Part shown: one piece after another, positions 1-8,975 of the stretch | Layout: each line of letters begins with the position of its first letter | Position numbering within the stretch: position 1 is the first letter of the stretch | Assembly: GCF_007827795.1 (NCBI RefSeq) | Contig: NZ_VITI01000002.1 | Span: 1 to 64,000 of the forward strand | Direction of reading: 5' to 3' | Length of the DNA: 64,000 nt | Source of the DNA: Azospirillum brasilense | GTDB lineage: Bacteria; Pseudomonadota; Alphaproteobacteria; Azospirillales; Azospirillaceae | Position numbers and translations under genes: made by a program | Notes under the pieces: model-generated | Seen by the model: the letters and a program-made list of their open reading frames with translations, nothing else | The model's database searches: none | Told to the model about the DNA's origin: nothing

Positions 1-92
1 AGCCGTGACAGACCATCACGTCGATAGGAGGCATGTGGACGGGCGGCAACGCCTGAAGCTGAGCCTTACTAATCGCTCGATCGGCTTGATCC
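1..92 (+). rRNA. 23S rRNA, 3' end only
   Basis: The first ~92 bases read as the conserved 3' tail of a bacterial 23S rRNA, including CTGAGCCTTACTAATCGCTC and the closing TCGGCTTGAT. The rest of the gene lies before the window. A spacer of about 130 bases separates it from the 5S gene. The exact 3' end is estimated from conservation, not measured. Confidence 0.9.
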
Positions 93-222
93 TTCCCAGC
101 CGGCGGCCCGCGCGCAGCGGCAAGCCCTGGGCGCACGAGCCAACACCGCAAGAACAAGAACGCAGACGTCCTCAACTTAACGAAACCTGTCCGTCCGCAT
201 CCGGATGGTTCGCGTGTGCCTT

Positions 223-342
223 GGTGACCTGGTGGTCATGGCGAGGCTCCCAACACCCGATCCCATTCCGAACTCGGCCGTGAAACGCCTCAGCGCCGAT
301 GGTACTGCGTCTTAAGACGTGGGAGAGTAGGTCGCCGCCAGG
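223..342 (+). rRNA. rrf: 5S rRNA
   Basis: The stretch has the conserved 5S core (CCGATCCCATTCCGAACTCG, then GGGAGAGTAGGTCGCCGCC). Its ends form helix I: GGTGACCTGG at 223 pairs with CCAGGTCACC ending at 347. Length of about 120 nt is normal. It lies between 23S and tRNA-fMet in the usual order. Ends are uncertain by a few bases. Confidence 0.92.
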
Positions 343-443
343 TCACCACGGCACACGCCAAACCATCAAGGACTTGGACGCAACAGGTTTCGCACTCACT
401 TGACAATCGTCGTCGCACTGTCGGTTCCCAGCAGCCCAACACC

Positions 444-521
<78 letters not shown>

Positions 522-535
522 ACCACCTGTTCGCC

Positions 536-566
536 AAGGCCGGCTCCTTCTCGGAGCCGGCCTTTC
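536..566 (+). terminator. rRNA operon terminator
   Basis: A perfect 10-bp stem GGCCGGCTCC / GGAGCCGGCC (538-547 and 553-562) with loop TTCTC is followed by TTT. It lies 16 nt after the tRNA and fits an intrinsic terminator closing the rRNA operon. Confidence 0.8.
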
Positions 567-603
567 GCGTTTCCAGGCCGCGGCGCTGATCACGGACCTG
601 TGG

Positions 604-825
604 TCATGCGATGGCACGGTCCCGGATCGGCTGGTCGTTGCCCGCGCCGACAGCGAAGGCGAAGGGGTGGCCGCCCCCACCCGCGACGTTGCCGGCCTTG
701 GCATAGGCGCGGGAAATCAGACCTCCGGCCCGGTTGGCCAGGGTCAGCGTCCGCACCCTTCTGCCGCCCGAGGTGTCGAAGCCGTGCGCATCGGCCGAAT
801 CCGTGACGGGCACCGAGCAAACGCG
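604..825 (-). pseudogene. Possible 3' remnant of a DHH-family phosphoesterase gene
   Basis: The last ~70 residues of this minus-strand frame include SRAYAKAGNVAGGGGHPFAF. This resembles the DHHA1 signature (basic residues, then GGGGH and small residues) at the C-terminus of DHH phosphoesterases. Upstream of about 825 the frame turns into Arg/Ser-rich sequence unlike any DHH protein. I therefore read it as a decayed 3' fragment, perhaps left beside the rRNA operon. The resemblance is by eye and could be chance in GC-rich DNA. Confidence 0.3.
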
Positions 826-1076
826 CGTCAAGGCGGCCTTGCATGACCGTTCGGTGACGGATCGGCGAGATCGAGGCTGCGAACGGACAGGGAAACCGGC
901 CCGCCGGCGGCGGCTGTACCACAGCCAAGTCATTATTGCGGGCGTGGTGGTTGTCAGCGGGCTGCCACCCACCAATGTGAACGGCAGCCGGGCGGTTCCA
1001 TGGCCGCCCGGTTCTCCACCGGCATGCCTGCCGTCCGACACTCCACCAAGGAGGCGGCCCAAGAGGCCGAAATTAT
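826..1076. other. Intergenic region before pyk
   Basis: I see no convincing gene here. Frames on both strands are open only because of high GC and have no recognisable domain. The 3' part holds the ribosome binding site of pyk (AAGGAGG at 1048-1054). I could not pick a confident promoter. Confidence 0.4.
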
Positions 1077-2495
1077 ATGCGTCGTCACCGCCGCGCGAAG
1101 ATCGTTGCCACGGTTGGCCCTGCCAGCAACACGCCCGAGATGCTGAAGCGGCTGTTCCTGGCCGGCGTCGATACCTTCCGCCTGAATTTCAGCCATGGAA
1201 CGCACGAGGACCACGCCAAGGTCCACGCGTCCATCCGCGCCCTCGAGGCCGAGATGGGCCGTCCCATCGGCATCCTTCAGGATCTGCAAGGACCGAAGAT
1301 CCGCGTCGGCACCATCCGTGACGGCAAGATCACCGTCGCCGCCGGCGAATCGATCCGTTTCGTCCTCTCCGGCACCGATGGCGATAAGACCGCGATCCCG
1401 CTGCCCCATCCGGAAATCTTCGCCGCGGTGATGCCGGGCCACAATCTGCTGATCGACGACGGGCGCGTGCGCGTCGCCGTGACCGGGATGGGCGATGATT
1501 TCATTGACGCCAAGGTGGTGATCGGCGGGACCATCTCCAACCGCAAGGGCGTCAACCTGCCCGACACGGTGCTGGAACTGTCGCCGCTGACCGCCAAGGA
1601 CCGCGTCGACCTCGCCTTCGGGCTGGAGTTGGGCGTCGACTGGGTGGCGATGTCCTTTGTGCAGAAGCCGGCTGACCTGCTGGAGGCGCGCGGGCTGATC
1701 GGCGACCGTGCCGGGCTGATGTCGAAGATCGAGAAGCCGGCGGCGCTGGACCGGATCGACGACATCATCCGCCTGTCGGACTCGGTCATGGTCGCCCGCG
1801 GCGACCTGGGCGTCGAGATCCCGCACGAGGAGGTGCCGGGTCGCCAGAAGGAACTGGTGCGCGCCTGCCGCCTTGCCGTGAAGCCGGTGATCGTGGCGAC
1901 ACAGATGCTCGATTCCATGGTCAATGCGCCGACCCCAACGCGGGCCGAGGCGTCCGACGTGGCGACCGCCATCTATGACGGCGCCGACGCTGTGATGCTG
2001 TCGGCGGAATCGGCCAGCGGCGCCTTCCCAGTGGAGGCTGTCGAGATGATGGACCGCATCATCCGCAGCACGGAGCAGCACAAGCTCTACCGCTCGATCA
2101 TCGACGCCTCCGACCCCGGCGAGGAGCAGACCGCGCCGCACGCGGTGGCCGCCGCCGCCGCCGATCTGGCCGAGGTGATCCACGCATCAACCATCGTCGC
2201 TTACACCTCCAGCGGCACCACGGCCGCCCGCATCGCCCGCCGCCGCCCGGCGGTGCCGATCCTGGCGATCACGCCGCACGCAGCGGTGTCGCGCCGCCTG
2301 TCGCTTCTGTGGGGCGCGCACAGCGTCCTGTCCGCTGACATCCACACCTATGAGGAGATGGTCGAGCGGGCGCTGGGCTTCGCCAAGGAGGAGGGCTTCG
2401 CCAAGCCCAACGACCAGATGGTCGTGGTGGCCGGTATTCCCTTCGCCAAGGCGGGGACCACCAACAACCTGCGCGTGGTGCAGGTCGAGGGGTAA
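1077..2495 (+). CDS. pyk: Pyruvate kinase
   Basis: The enzyme converts phosphoenolpyruvate and ADP to pyruvate and ATP, the last step of glycolysis/Entner-Doudoroff, in the cytosol. At 472 residues it has the usual length. Family motifs are clear: the N-terminal RAKIVATVGPAS strand, MSKIEKP with the active-site Lys, MVARGDLGVEIP, and TQMLDSMVNAPTPTRAE for K+ and substrate binding, followed by the C-terminal allosteric domain. The ATG at 1077 follows AAGGAGG at 1048-1054 by a longish gap, but no in-frame start suits the conserved N-terminus better. The gene stands alone between the rRNA operon and a convergent reductase. Confidence 0.97.
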   Translation: MRRHRRAKIVATVGPASNTPEMLKRLFLAGVDTFRLNFSHGTHEDHAKVHASIRALEAEMGRPIGILQDLQGPKIRVGTIRDGKITVAAGESIRFVLSGTDGDKTAIPLPHPEIFAAVMPGHNLLIDDGRVRVAVTGMGDDFIDAKVVIGGTISNRKGVNLPDTVLELSPLTAKDRVDLAFGLELGVDWVAMSFVQKPADLLEARGLIGDRAGLMSKIEKPAALDRIDDIIRLSDSVMVARGDLGVEIPHEEVPGRQKELVRACRLAVKPVIVATQMLDSMVNAPTPTRAEASDVATAIYDGADAVMLSAESASGAFPVEAVEMMDRIIRSTEQHKLYRSIIDASDPGEEQTAPHAVAAAAADLAEVIHASTIVAYTSSGTTAARIARRRPAVPILAITPHAAVSRRLSLLWGAHSVLSADIHTYEEMVERALGFAKEEGFAKPNDQMVVVAGIPFAKAGTTNNLRVVQVEG

Positions 2496-2523
2496 AATCC
2501 CCGCAATGGTGCCCCCTCCCTAA

Positions 2524-2584
2524 CCCTCCCCTGCTGCATAGGGGAGGGGACTTAAACTCCCTCTCCCGCCTCGCGGGGGAGGGC
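2524..2584. terminator. Paired GC-rich palindromes between convergent genes
   Basis: Two hairpins lie between pyk and the convergent reductase: CCCTCCCC...GGGGAGGG (2524-2548) and CTCCCGCCTCGCGGGGGAG (about 2562-2583). They resemble the CCCTC/GAGGG intergenic palindromes seen again at 13594-13725. They probably act as bidirectional terminators and belong to a small REP-like repeat family. Neither has a long T tract. Confidence 0.55.
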
Positions 2585-2600
2585 TTGGGTGGGGCAAGGA

Positions 2601-3602
2601 TCAGCGCCGCCTGTACGTCTCGCTGTCCATGTGGACGAGCTGGGCCGCCGGGTAGCGTTCGCCCGCCGCGGCGCCGGGCGGCAGGGCTTCGGCCAGTTGC
2701 GCCAGATCCTCCGCCGACAGGGTGAGGTCCAGGGCGCCCAACGCCTCGGCCAGACGGTCGCGGCGGCGGGCGCCGACCAGGGGGACGATGTCGTGGCCCT
2801 GCGCCGCCACCCAGGCGATGGCGACCTGGGCGACCGAGCCGCCGATGCGCTGGGCGATCTCGCGCAGACGCTCCACCAGCGCCAGATTCCGGTCCAGATT
2901 CTCGCCCTGGAAGCGCGGGCTGCGGCTGCGGAAATCCTGGCCTGTGCGGTCCTTGCTCCAGTGGCCGCTGATCAGGCCGCGCGACAGCACGCCGTAGGCG
3001 GTGACGCCGATACCGAGTTCCCGGCAGGTGGGCAGGATGGCGTCCTCGATCCCGCGGGAGATCAGGGAATATTCGATCTGCAGGTCGCAGATCGGATGCA
3101 CCGCGGCGGCGCGGCGGATGGTTTCCGGACCGACCTCCGACAAGCCGATGTGGCGGATGTAGCCGGCCTTCACCATGTCGGCCATGGCACCGACCGTGTC
3201 CTCGATGGGGACGCTCGGGTCGAGCCGCGCCGGGCGGTAGATGTCGATGTGGTCGACACCCAGCCGGCGCAGCGAGTAGGTCAGGAAGTTCCTCACCGCC
3301 GCCGGGCGGGAGTCGTAGCCGTTCCAGCCCAACTGCGGGTCGCGCAGGGCTCCGAACTTGACGCTGATCAGCGTCTTGTCCCGGTCGCGCCCGCGCAGGG
3401 CGTCGCGGATGAGCAGTTCGTTGTGGCCCATGCCGTAGAAATCGCCGGTGTCGAGCAGGGTGATCCCGGCGTCGAGCGCCGCGTGGATCGTGGCGATGCT
3501 CTCCTCCTGGTCGGCGGGGCCGTAGAAATCCGACATGCCCATGCAGCCGAGGCCGATGACCGAGCTGACGGGGCCGGCGGCCCCAAGCGTGCGCTGTTCC
3601 AT
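2601..3602 (-). CDS. Aldo/keto reductase family oxidoreductase
   Basis: This is a 333-residue NADPH-dependent carbonyl reductase of the aldo/keto reductase superfamily; the substrate is unknown. The start MEQRTLGAAG is the normal family N-terminus, and the frame upstream of it is non-coding. Visible motifs are GLGCMGMSDFYG, LLDTGDFYGMGHNE (Asp and Tyr of the tetrad), SVKFG (Lys) and the NADP-binding C-terminus VPLVGARRRDRLAEAL. The segment that normally reads QHR (catalytic His) reads RPARLDP, so Ala stands at the His position, a variant I recall in one subfamily. A LysR gene is divergent 133 bp away and probably regulates it. Confidence 0.9.
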   Translation of the reverse strand: MEQRTLGAAGPVSSVIGLGCMGMSDFYGPADQEESIATIHAALDAGITLLDTGDFYGMGHNELLIRDALRGRDRDKTLISVKFGALRDPQLGWNGYDSRPAAVRNFLTYSLRRLGVDHIDIYRPARLDPSVPIEDTVGAMADMVKAGYIRHIGLSEVGPETIRRAAAVHPICDLQIEYSLISRGIEDAILPTCRELGIGVTAYGVLSRGLISGHWSKDRTGQDFRSRSPRFQGENLDRNLALVERLREIAQRIGGSVAQVAIAWVAAQGHDIVPLVGARRRDRLAEALGALDLTLSAEDLAQLAEALPPGAAAGERYPAAQLVHMDSETYRRR

Positions 3603-3735
3603 GTTCCTGTTCCTCTCCGTCCGTTGCGGCGCCATTTCAGCGCCGCCTTGCCCTGGATGATGACCTGACCTCATTGATCCGATAAGCTGGACAATGCCGA
3701 ATGGGCTGTTCACTTCCTCGAACAATCGGATGGGA

Positions 3736-4641
3736 ATGGACGACACCGACCTGCGCGACCTGCAAGCTTTTGCCGCCGTCGCCCGCCACCGCAGTTTCCG
3801 CCGCGCGGCGCTGGAGCAGCGGGTGTCCGTCTCCAGCCTCAGCCAACGGATGCGGGAGCTGGAGGAGCATCTCGGCATCCGCCTGCTGAACCGCACGACG
3901 CGCAGCGTCGCCCCGACCGAGGCCGGGGAACAGCTTCTCCGCCGGCTGGAACCGGCGCTGGGCGAGGTGGCCGGCGCCCTGTCCGACCTGCGGGAACGCC
4001 AGGGCCGCCCAGCGGGACGGCTGCGCATCAACGCGCCGGCCCCCGCGGCCGATCTGGTGCTGGCTCCGATGGTCACGCCCTTCCTGACTCGCTTCCCCGA
4101 GGTGGAGTTGGAGATCACCGTGGACATGGCGCTGATCGACATCGTGGCGCGGGGCTACGACGCCGGCGTGCGCTACGAGGAACATCTGGCGCAGGACATG
4201 ATCGCGGTGCCGCTCGGTCCGCCGCAACGCTACGTGCTGTGCGCAGCGCCGTCGGTTCTGGAGCGGTTCGGCGTGCCGGAGCGGCCGGAGGACCTGCTGG
4301 GCAAGCCGACCGTTTCCGTCGTCTACGCCAGCGGCGCCCACCCGCCCTGGGAGTTCGAGCGGGACGGGCGCGTCGTGCGCGTCCAGCCGGGCGGCCCCTT
4401 CCATGCCGGCCATGTCGGCGTCCAGATCCGCGCGGCCCTGGACGGGCTGGGCTTCCTGCTGACCTTCGACGGCTATGTGGCGGACCACATCGCGTCCGGC
4501 CGCCTCGTCGCCGTGCTGGAGGATTGGAGCCAGAGCTTCCCCGGCCCCTTCCTCTACTACCCTTCGCGCCGCCAGCCGCCGGCGGCGCTGCGCGCCTTCC
4601 TCGACTTCCTTAAGGACTGGCGCCGGCAGGCCGCGCCGTAA
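3736..4641 (+). CDS. LysR-family transcriptional regulator
   Basis: A 301-residue LysR regulator. The N-terminal winged helix-turn-helix (DLRDLQAFAAVARHRSFRRA, then LSQRMRELEEHLGIRLLNRT) is followed by a substrate-binding-like effector domain from about residue 90. The ATG at 3736 puts the helix-turn-helix at the usual distance from the start; ATGs at 3730 and 3694 are alternatives. It is divergent from the aldo/keto reductase, the classic arrangement for a LysR protein controlling its neighbour and itself. The effector is unknown. Confidence 0.92.
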   Translation: MDDTDLRDLQAFAAVARHRSFRRAALEQRVSVSSLSQRMRELEEHLGIRLLNRTTRSVAPTEAGEQLLRRLEPALGEVAGALSDLRERQGRPAGRLRINAPAPAADLVLAPMVTPFLTRFPEVELEITVDMALIDIVARGYDAGVRYEEHLAQDMIAVPLGPPQRYVLCAAPSVLERFGVPERPEDLLGKPTVSVVYASGAHPPWEFERDGRVVRVQPGGPFHAGHVGVQIRAALDGLGFLLTFDGYVADHIASGRLVAVLEDWSQSFPGPFLYYPSRRQPPAALRAFLDFLKDWRRQAAP

Positions 4642-4645
4642 GCGG

Positions 4646-5410
4646 TCAGACGGTGCAGAGGAAGCGGCGCTCCCCGCCTTCCAGGACCAGCGCGGTCAGC
4701 CGGTTGGAGGCGTAGGCGCCGGTGTCGATGCCGATGCGGTTGGAGCGGACATCCGGCTGCTCGACGATGGTGTGGCCATGCACGACGAGCTTGCCATGGT
4801 CGAGGTGGGAGGTCAGGAACTCCCGCCTGATCCACAGCAGATCCTCGTCCCGCTGGCGGTGCAGCGGCAGGCCGGGGCGGATGCCGGCATGGACGAACAG
4901 GTAGTCGCCGATGGCGACGCTGGAGCGCAGCCCGGCCAGGAAGGCCCGGTGATGGGGCGGCAGAGCGGCGGCGAAGCGCTGGCGGGCCTCCTCCACATGC
5001 TCCGGCGGGGCGTCCTCGACGGGGGCCGGAACGCCGTAGCTGGCCAGCGTCGCCCGTCCGCCATACTCCAGCCAGTCCGGTCCGGCCTCCGGCTTCTCGA
5101 TGAAGTCCATCATCGCGGCCTCGTGGTTGCCGCGCAGGTGGATGGCGCCGAAGCCGGGCAGGGGCTCCCGGCACAGCCGCTCGATGACCATCGCGGAATC
5201 CGGACCGCGGTCCACATAGTCGCCGAGAAAGACCAGATACTTGACGAGGTCGGCACCGCTCGTCGCGTCGCGGTCGATCTGCGCCAGCAACTGGTCCAGC
5301 AGATCCAGGCGCCCATGGATGTCGCCCACCGCGTAGACGCGCACGCCCCGCGGCACGAGGCTCGCGGCGGGTTCCGGGTCCGACCACAGTTTGCGCGCAA
5401 AGCCGAACAC
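4646..5410 (-). CDS. Serine/threonine (PP1-like) metallophosphatase
   Basis: A 254-residue calcineurin-like phosphoesterase of the bacterial PPP type. The metal-binding series is complete: GDIHGR, GDYVDRGPDS, LRGNHE, FVHAGI and VVHGHT. It likely dephosphorylates proteins or small phosphoesters. I prefer the GTG at 5410 because GGAGG lies at 5419-5423 and the protein then begins with the Phe/Arg-rich stretch just before the domain. An upstream ATG at 5527 would add 39 low-complexity residues. It is convergent with the LysR gene, with 4 bp between stop codons. Confidence 0.85.
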   Translation of the reverse strand: MFGFARKLWSDPEPAASLVPRGVRVYAVGDIHGRLDLLDQLLAQIDRDATSGADLVKYLVFLGDYVDRGPDSAMVIERLCREPLPGFGAIHLRGNHEAAMMDFIEKPEAGPDWLEYGGRATLASYGVPAPVEDAPPEHVEEARQRFAAALPPHHRAFLAGLRSSVAIGDYLFVHAGIRPGLPLHRQRDEDLLWIRREFLTSHLDHGKLVVHGHTIVEQPDVRSNRIGIDTGAYASNRLTALVLEGGERRFLCTV

Positions 5411-5609
5411 GCTCCGCTCTCCTCCGTCATCGATGGGTGGGTCCTGCCTTGACAGGATGGGGATGACGGCGCGCGTACTCAAGTCGGACAGCCGCTTGCC
5501 CGGGCCGCCTTCACCGAATTCATCCACATGGGGCGAGTCGGACTGGAAAGAGCGGGTGCGGTCAAGCGGCCGAAGTGGTTACCCCGAACGGCATTCCCTG
5601 GCGGCGCCG

Positions 5610-6299
5610 TCAGGAGCCGGGCATGGCCCGGTCCAGCGCCTCCAGCAGTCCGCCCAGCCGGAACTCCACCGTCCGCCGGTCGAGCCGCGGCCAGTGATAG
5701 ACCTGGGTCGCACCGCTCGCCTGTCTCTGGAACTCCAGCCGCAGCGGGCGATCCGAGCGGATCAGCGGCAGCAGGCGCTCCATCGGGCCGCAGGTCAGGC
5801 CGATGCGCCGAGGCTCCTTGATCGCGGCGAAGCGTTTCAGCATTTCCGGCCCGGCGTTCTCGTCGGTGATGGCGCCCTCGGCCACCTGGGTCAGGAAGCG
5901 GGTGAACTCGGGCGGGCCCGCTTCCGGTTCGGTGCCGGTCTGCGGTCCTTCATCGAGCGCATTCGCAAGATCGGAAAGCTGCCGCGGTGTGTAGAAACGC
6001 TGCGGCGGAGCGCCCTCCACTGCCAGGGTGACGGGACGGCCGAGCGCGATGGGTTCGTCGAACACGATGTAGAGGGAGGTGCAGGCGGCGTCGCGCACCG
6101 CGCTGATGCTCAGTTCGCCAAGGCCGCCCCGGTTATCGGCGAAGGGCTGGACGGCGGACACGGTGCAGCGCTGCCCGTCGCCCTCCCCGGCGCAGACGGT
6201 GTCGGAGAAGGCATCGGAAACGCGGGCCTCCAGGGCCAGGGCGGACGTGGCCGTTCCCAGCCCGGCCACCAACAGGAACAGCCCGATCCGGTGCGTCAT
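5610..6299 (-). CDS. Secreted protein of unknown function
   Basis: 229 residues, beginning with a clear signal peptide (MTHRIGLFLLVAGLGTATSA, then LALEA) after a strong GGAGGAGGG ribosome binding site. The mature part has three Cys (in DTVCAG, QRCTV and LTCGP) and no motif I recognise. It is probably periplasmic. The frame is open upstream of 6299, but that stretch lacks the character of a protein. It is divergent from the CorA-like gene across about 190 bp that should hold both promoters. Confidence 0.7.
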   Translation of the reverse strand: MTHRIGLFLLVAGLGTATSALALEARVSDAFSDTVCAGEGDGQRCTVSAVQPFADNRGGLGELSISAVRDAACTSLYIVFDEPIALGRPVTLAVEGAPPQRFYTPRQLSDLANALDEGPQTGTEPEAGPPEFTRFLTQVAEGAITDENAGPEMLKRFAAIKEPRRIGLTCGPMERLLPLIRSDRPLRLEFQRQASGATQVYHWPRLDRRTVEFRLGGLLEALDRAMPGS

Positions 6300-6489
6300 C
6301 GGCAAATGAACCCTCCTCCGGCGCATGATCTGAACGGGGGACGCTACCAGGGCCGGGCTTTCGTCCTGGTTAACGGTTCGGGGAGATGGGAATAGCGCGA
6401 AAGCCCGGCACTCCCCCCTCGGTGCCGCGTTTTCGCCGGTCCGGACTCTGCTAGGATGTGGAAAAAGAAGGATAAGGGGGAGGGGCGCC

Positions 6490-8151
6490 ATGAACGAGAG
6501 CCCGATCCGCGTGCGCCGGTTCCGCGAAATCCTGTTGTGGCCGGTGCAGCTGATGCCGCTGAAGGCGGGCGCGCAGATCCAGAACCATTGGGAATGGCTG
6601 GGCGGGCCGGATTGCCCCTGGCAGGAGGTGGCGGACGAGTTCACCCAGGACCCCGGCCAGTTCAGCGAGCGCCATTACAGCGAGTTCGTGTCCTTCCTGC
6701 CCTATGTGCAGCGCTTCCTCTATGGCGAGGGGGAATCGCGCGACCACCGGCCCGGCTATGGCGGTTCTCCAATCCGCGTCTTCCGGCGGCGCGATGTGGC
6801 GGCGCTGACGGTCACCCTGCGGCGGGGGCAGGCGCCGCTGCGCTTCGCCATCGCCCATGTCGACCTGCATTTCTTCCACGACGTCGACGTGGCGATCCTC
6901 GTGGTGGAGTTGTTCGGCGCGGATCTGCCGCTGGACCGCGTGCAGGACACACTGTTCCGGCTGGGCCGCACCTATCCGCCCGCCTGGGAGCCGGACGGCA
7001 GCGCCGCGCAATGCCCGCACCGCGTCGAATGGATCGGCGCCGACGGCGCCGTGCTCGCCGTCTCCGACTATGAGCGGAAGGGCGAGTATCTGTCCTTCGT
7101 GTGCCGCCACCGGGCGCCGCGCATCGCCGCCCATTGGTCGTTCCTTCTGCGCCCCCTGGTCCATCATCATTCGGAGGAAACCGGGCTGCTGCGTTACCGC
7201 CAGCTCGAATATCAGCGGATGCCGGCCATGGCCTATCTGTCGCTGGACGAGCCGGAACGGCTGGAACGGGCGGACTGGGTGCGGCTGGGCTTCGCCACCT
7301 CCCCTGGATTGGGACCTGGCGAGGTGATGCCCTTCGCCCCGGCCTTTCTGGAGGGTTTCGAGCAGCGCTATTGCTACGACCGCTATTGGGACCCGCGGGC
7401 GCCCGGCGCCTGGACGCGAAGCCGCATCTTGTGCTGCGGCCATTCGCTGGTCATGGTGGGGCCGGAACGCGACGCCTTCTTCACCGACGCGGAAACCGGG
7501 CTGTTGGGCCAATTCCGGCACCAGTATTTCCTGTTGGGGCTGGTCGTGCATTTCCACCGGGCGGCGCTGGTGATGCTGTCCGATCGGCTGGTGCTGGCGG
7601 TCAGCCAACTCGACATCGGCACCGTGGAATCGGTGAAGCGGTTCAAGCGTGACATCCGGCAGGTGTTCGAGATCTTCCTGCGCTTCACCCACCGCTACTG
7701 GTTCCACGAACTGTCGATCCAGGGGCCGTTGCGCGACCTGTTCCGCCTGTGGGCCGGGCATCTCGGCACCGACCGCCTCTACGCCGAAGTGCGGGACGAG
7801 GTTCAGGATATGAGCGACTATCTGGACAGCGACGGGCTGCGGCGGCAGGCCAACACGGTGCTGCGGCTGACCGTGGTCACGGTGGTCAGCACCATCGGGA
7901 CGTTGGTCACCGGATTCCTTGGCATGAACCTGCTCGCCATGGCCGACGACCCGCTGCCGACGCGGATTCTGTTCTTCCTGTTCGTCCTGCTGGCGACGGT
8001 GGGGCTGATCGCCTTCAGCGTGATGCGGTCGAAGCGCCTGGCCGATTTCCTGGAAGCGTTGTCGGATGAACGGCTGCCGGGACGGAGCAAGCTGGCGTTG
8101 CTGACGAAGGTGTGGGAGCGCTCTGGTCACCGCGCCGAACCGCCCTCCTGA
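6490..8151 (+). CDS. CorA-like membrane protein with GMN motif
   Basis: 553 residues, well above the ~320 of ordinary CorA. A long soluble N-terminal domain (1 to ~450) precedes two C-terminal membrane helices at about 460-480 and 490-510. The segment GFLGMNLLAMADDPLPTRI, with GMN at about 478-480, is the CorA/Mrs2 selectivity signature at the end of the first helix. It may carry Mg2+ or another divalent cation, or may be a regulatory relative; the extra N-terminal ~200 residues are unlike classical CorA. The start is set by the GGGGGAGGGG purine run just before the ATG. Confidence 0.75.
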   Translation: MNESPIRVRRFREILLWPVQLMPLKAGAQIQNHWEWLGGPDCPWQEVADEFTQDPGQFSERHYSEFVSFLPYVQRFLYGEGESRDHRPGYGGSPIRVFRRRDVAALTVTLRRGQAPLRFAIAHVDLHFFHDVDVAILVVELFGADLPLDRVQDTLFRLGRTYPPAWEPDGSAAQCPHRVEWIGADGAVLAVSDYERKGEYLSFVCRHRAPRIAAHWSFLLRPLVHHHSEETGLLRYRQLEYQRMPAMAYLSLDEPERLERADWVRLGFATSPGLGPGEVMPFAPAFLEGFEQRYCYDRYWDPRAPGAWTRSRILCCGHSLVMVGPERDAFFTDAETGLLGQFRHQYFLLGLVVHFHRAALVMLSDRLVLAVSQLDIGTVESVKRFKRDIRQVFEIFLRFTHRYWFHELSIQGPLRDLFRLWAGHLGTDRLYAEVRDEVQDMSDYLDSDGLRRQANTVLRLTVVTVVSTIGTLVTGFLGMNLLAMADDPLPTRILFFLFVLLATVGLIAFSVMRSKRLADFLEALSDERLPGRSKLALLTKVWERSGHRAEPPS

Positions 8152-8254
8152 GTGGGGGGAGGCAGGTGGACGCGGGCTTCGAAAAAGAGCCGGAAGGGTA
8201 GGGCATCGCTGCCCCGAATGGAGATGACGGGCGCCAAAGAACAGGCGGGAAGCA

Positions 8255-8279
8255 GGAACCAGCCGGCCAAGCTCGCGTT
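8255..8279 (+). promoter_or_regulatory. EcfG-type general stress promoter
   Basis: GGAAC at 8255-8259 and CGTT at 8276-8279 are separated by exactly 16 nt. This matches the alphaproteobacterial EcfG consensus GGAAC-N16/17-CGTT. Transcription would start near 8286, about 30 nt before the DUF3309 gene. A PhyR gene sits in the same window. Confidence 0.75.
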
Positions 8280-8314
8280 CTTGTCAGCGAAAGCTCCACA
8301 TTTGGGAGGACGCC

Positions 8315-8473
8315 ATGAGCATCGGCACCATTCTGCTCATCATTTTGATTCTCGTTCTAATCGGCGCGGTTCCGGCCTGGCCGCACAGCCGCGGTTGGGG
8401 TTATGGCCCCAGCGGCATCCTCGGCGTGCTGCTGCTGGTCCTGATCGTGCTGCTGCTGATGGGTCGCATCTGA
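8315..8473 (+). CDS. DUF3309 family small membrane protein
   Basis: 52 residues, start MSIGTILLIILILVLIGAVP, with a central WPHSRGWGYGPSG and a C-terminal LLLMGRI. This is the signature of DUF3309, tiny two-helix membrane proteins common in Alpha- and Betaproteobacteria. The two hydrophobic helices flank the conserved polar WPHSR..WGYGPSG turn. GGGAGGA lies just before the ATG. The upstream EcfG promoter suggests induction in the general stress response. Biochemical function is unknown. Confidence 0.85.
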   Translation: MSIGTILLIILILVLIGAVPAWPHSRGWGYGPSGILGVLLLVLIVLLLMGRI

Positions 8474-8539
8474 CGGGCGAGCCATCCCGGCGACCCGATG
8501 CGGGGGCGCCGTTCCCGTTCCGCCAGCGGTCCCTGGGCG

Positions 8540-8776
8540 TTACGCTCCAGGGCTGCGGCCGGGACGGGAACGGCGCCCGTTCCGCATGACGAACATCAGC
8601 CAGCCGATCGGCCCCAAAATCAGCACCATCACCACCCAGCCGGCCCGCGGGCCGAAGGGACAGCGCGTGCCGGGCGGCGGACGCCACGGACCGCCGCGGC
8701 GTGACAGCATCACATGCAAAAGAGGCGCGCCGTAAACGGCGACCAGGATCAGCCAGGGTGCGAAGTCTTGTGCCAT
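8540..8776 (-). CDS. Small two-helix membrane protein (PLDc_N-like)
   Basis: 78 residues with two hydrophobic segments (PWLILVAVYGAPLLHVML and GWVVMVLILGPIGWLMFVMR) joined by a Pro/Arg-rich loop. The second segment resembles the W..iil.P.iG pattern of phospholipase D N-terminal (PLDc_N) membrane domains, without any catalytic domain. It is oriented toward DUF3309 and ends 67 bp from it. The role is unknown, and reality of the gene rests on this membrane pattern. Confidence 0.6.
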   Translation of the reverse strand: MAQDFAPWLILVAVYGAPLLHVMLSRRGGPWRPPPGTRCPFGPRAGWVVMVLILGPIGWLMFVMRNGRRSRPGRSPGA

Positions 8777-8975
8777 GGCGGCATGCTACCCCAGAACGGG
8801 TGGCCACTCCCACCACGGAGCGACGCGAGCGACGCCGTGGGCGCTTGTTCGGCACTGTGTCCAAATGGTAATACCGCAAGGCAGGAATGGACTTCATGCG
8901 TATGAGGCATGATTGCGCCGCAGCATGGTGGGCGATTATCCTCAGCGGCGTCCGATATGCCGAAAGGCCGATATC

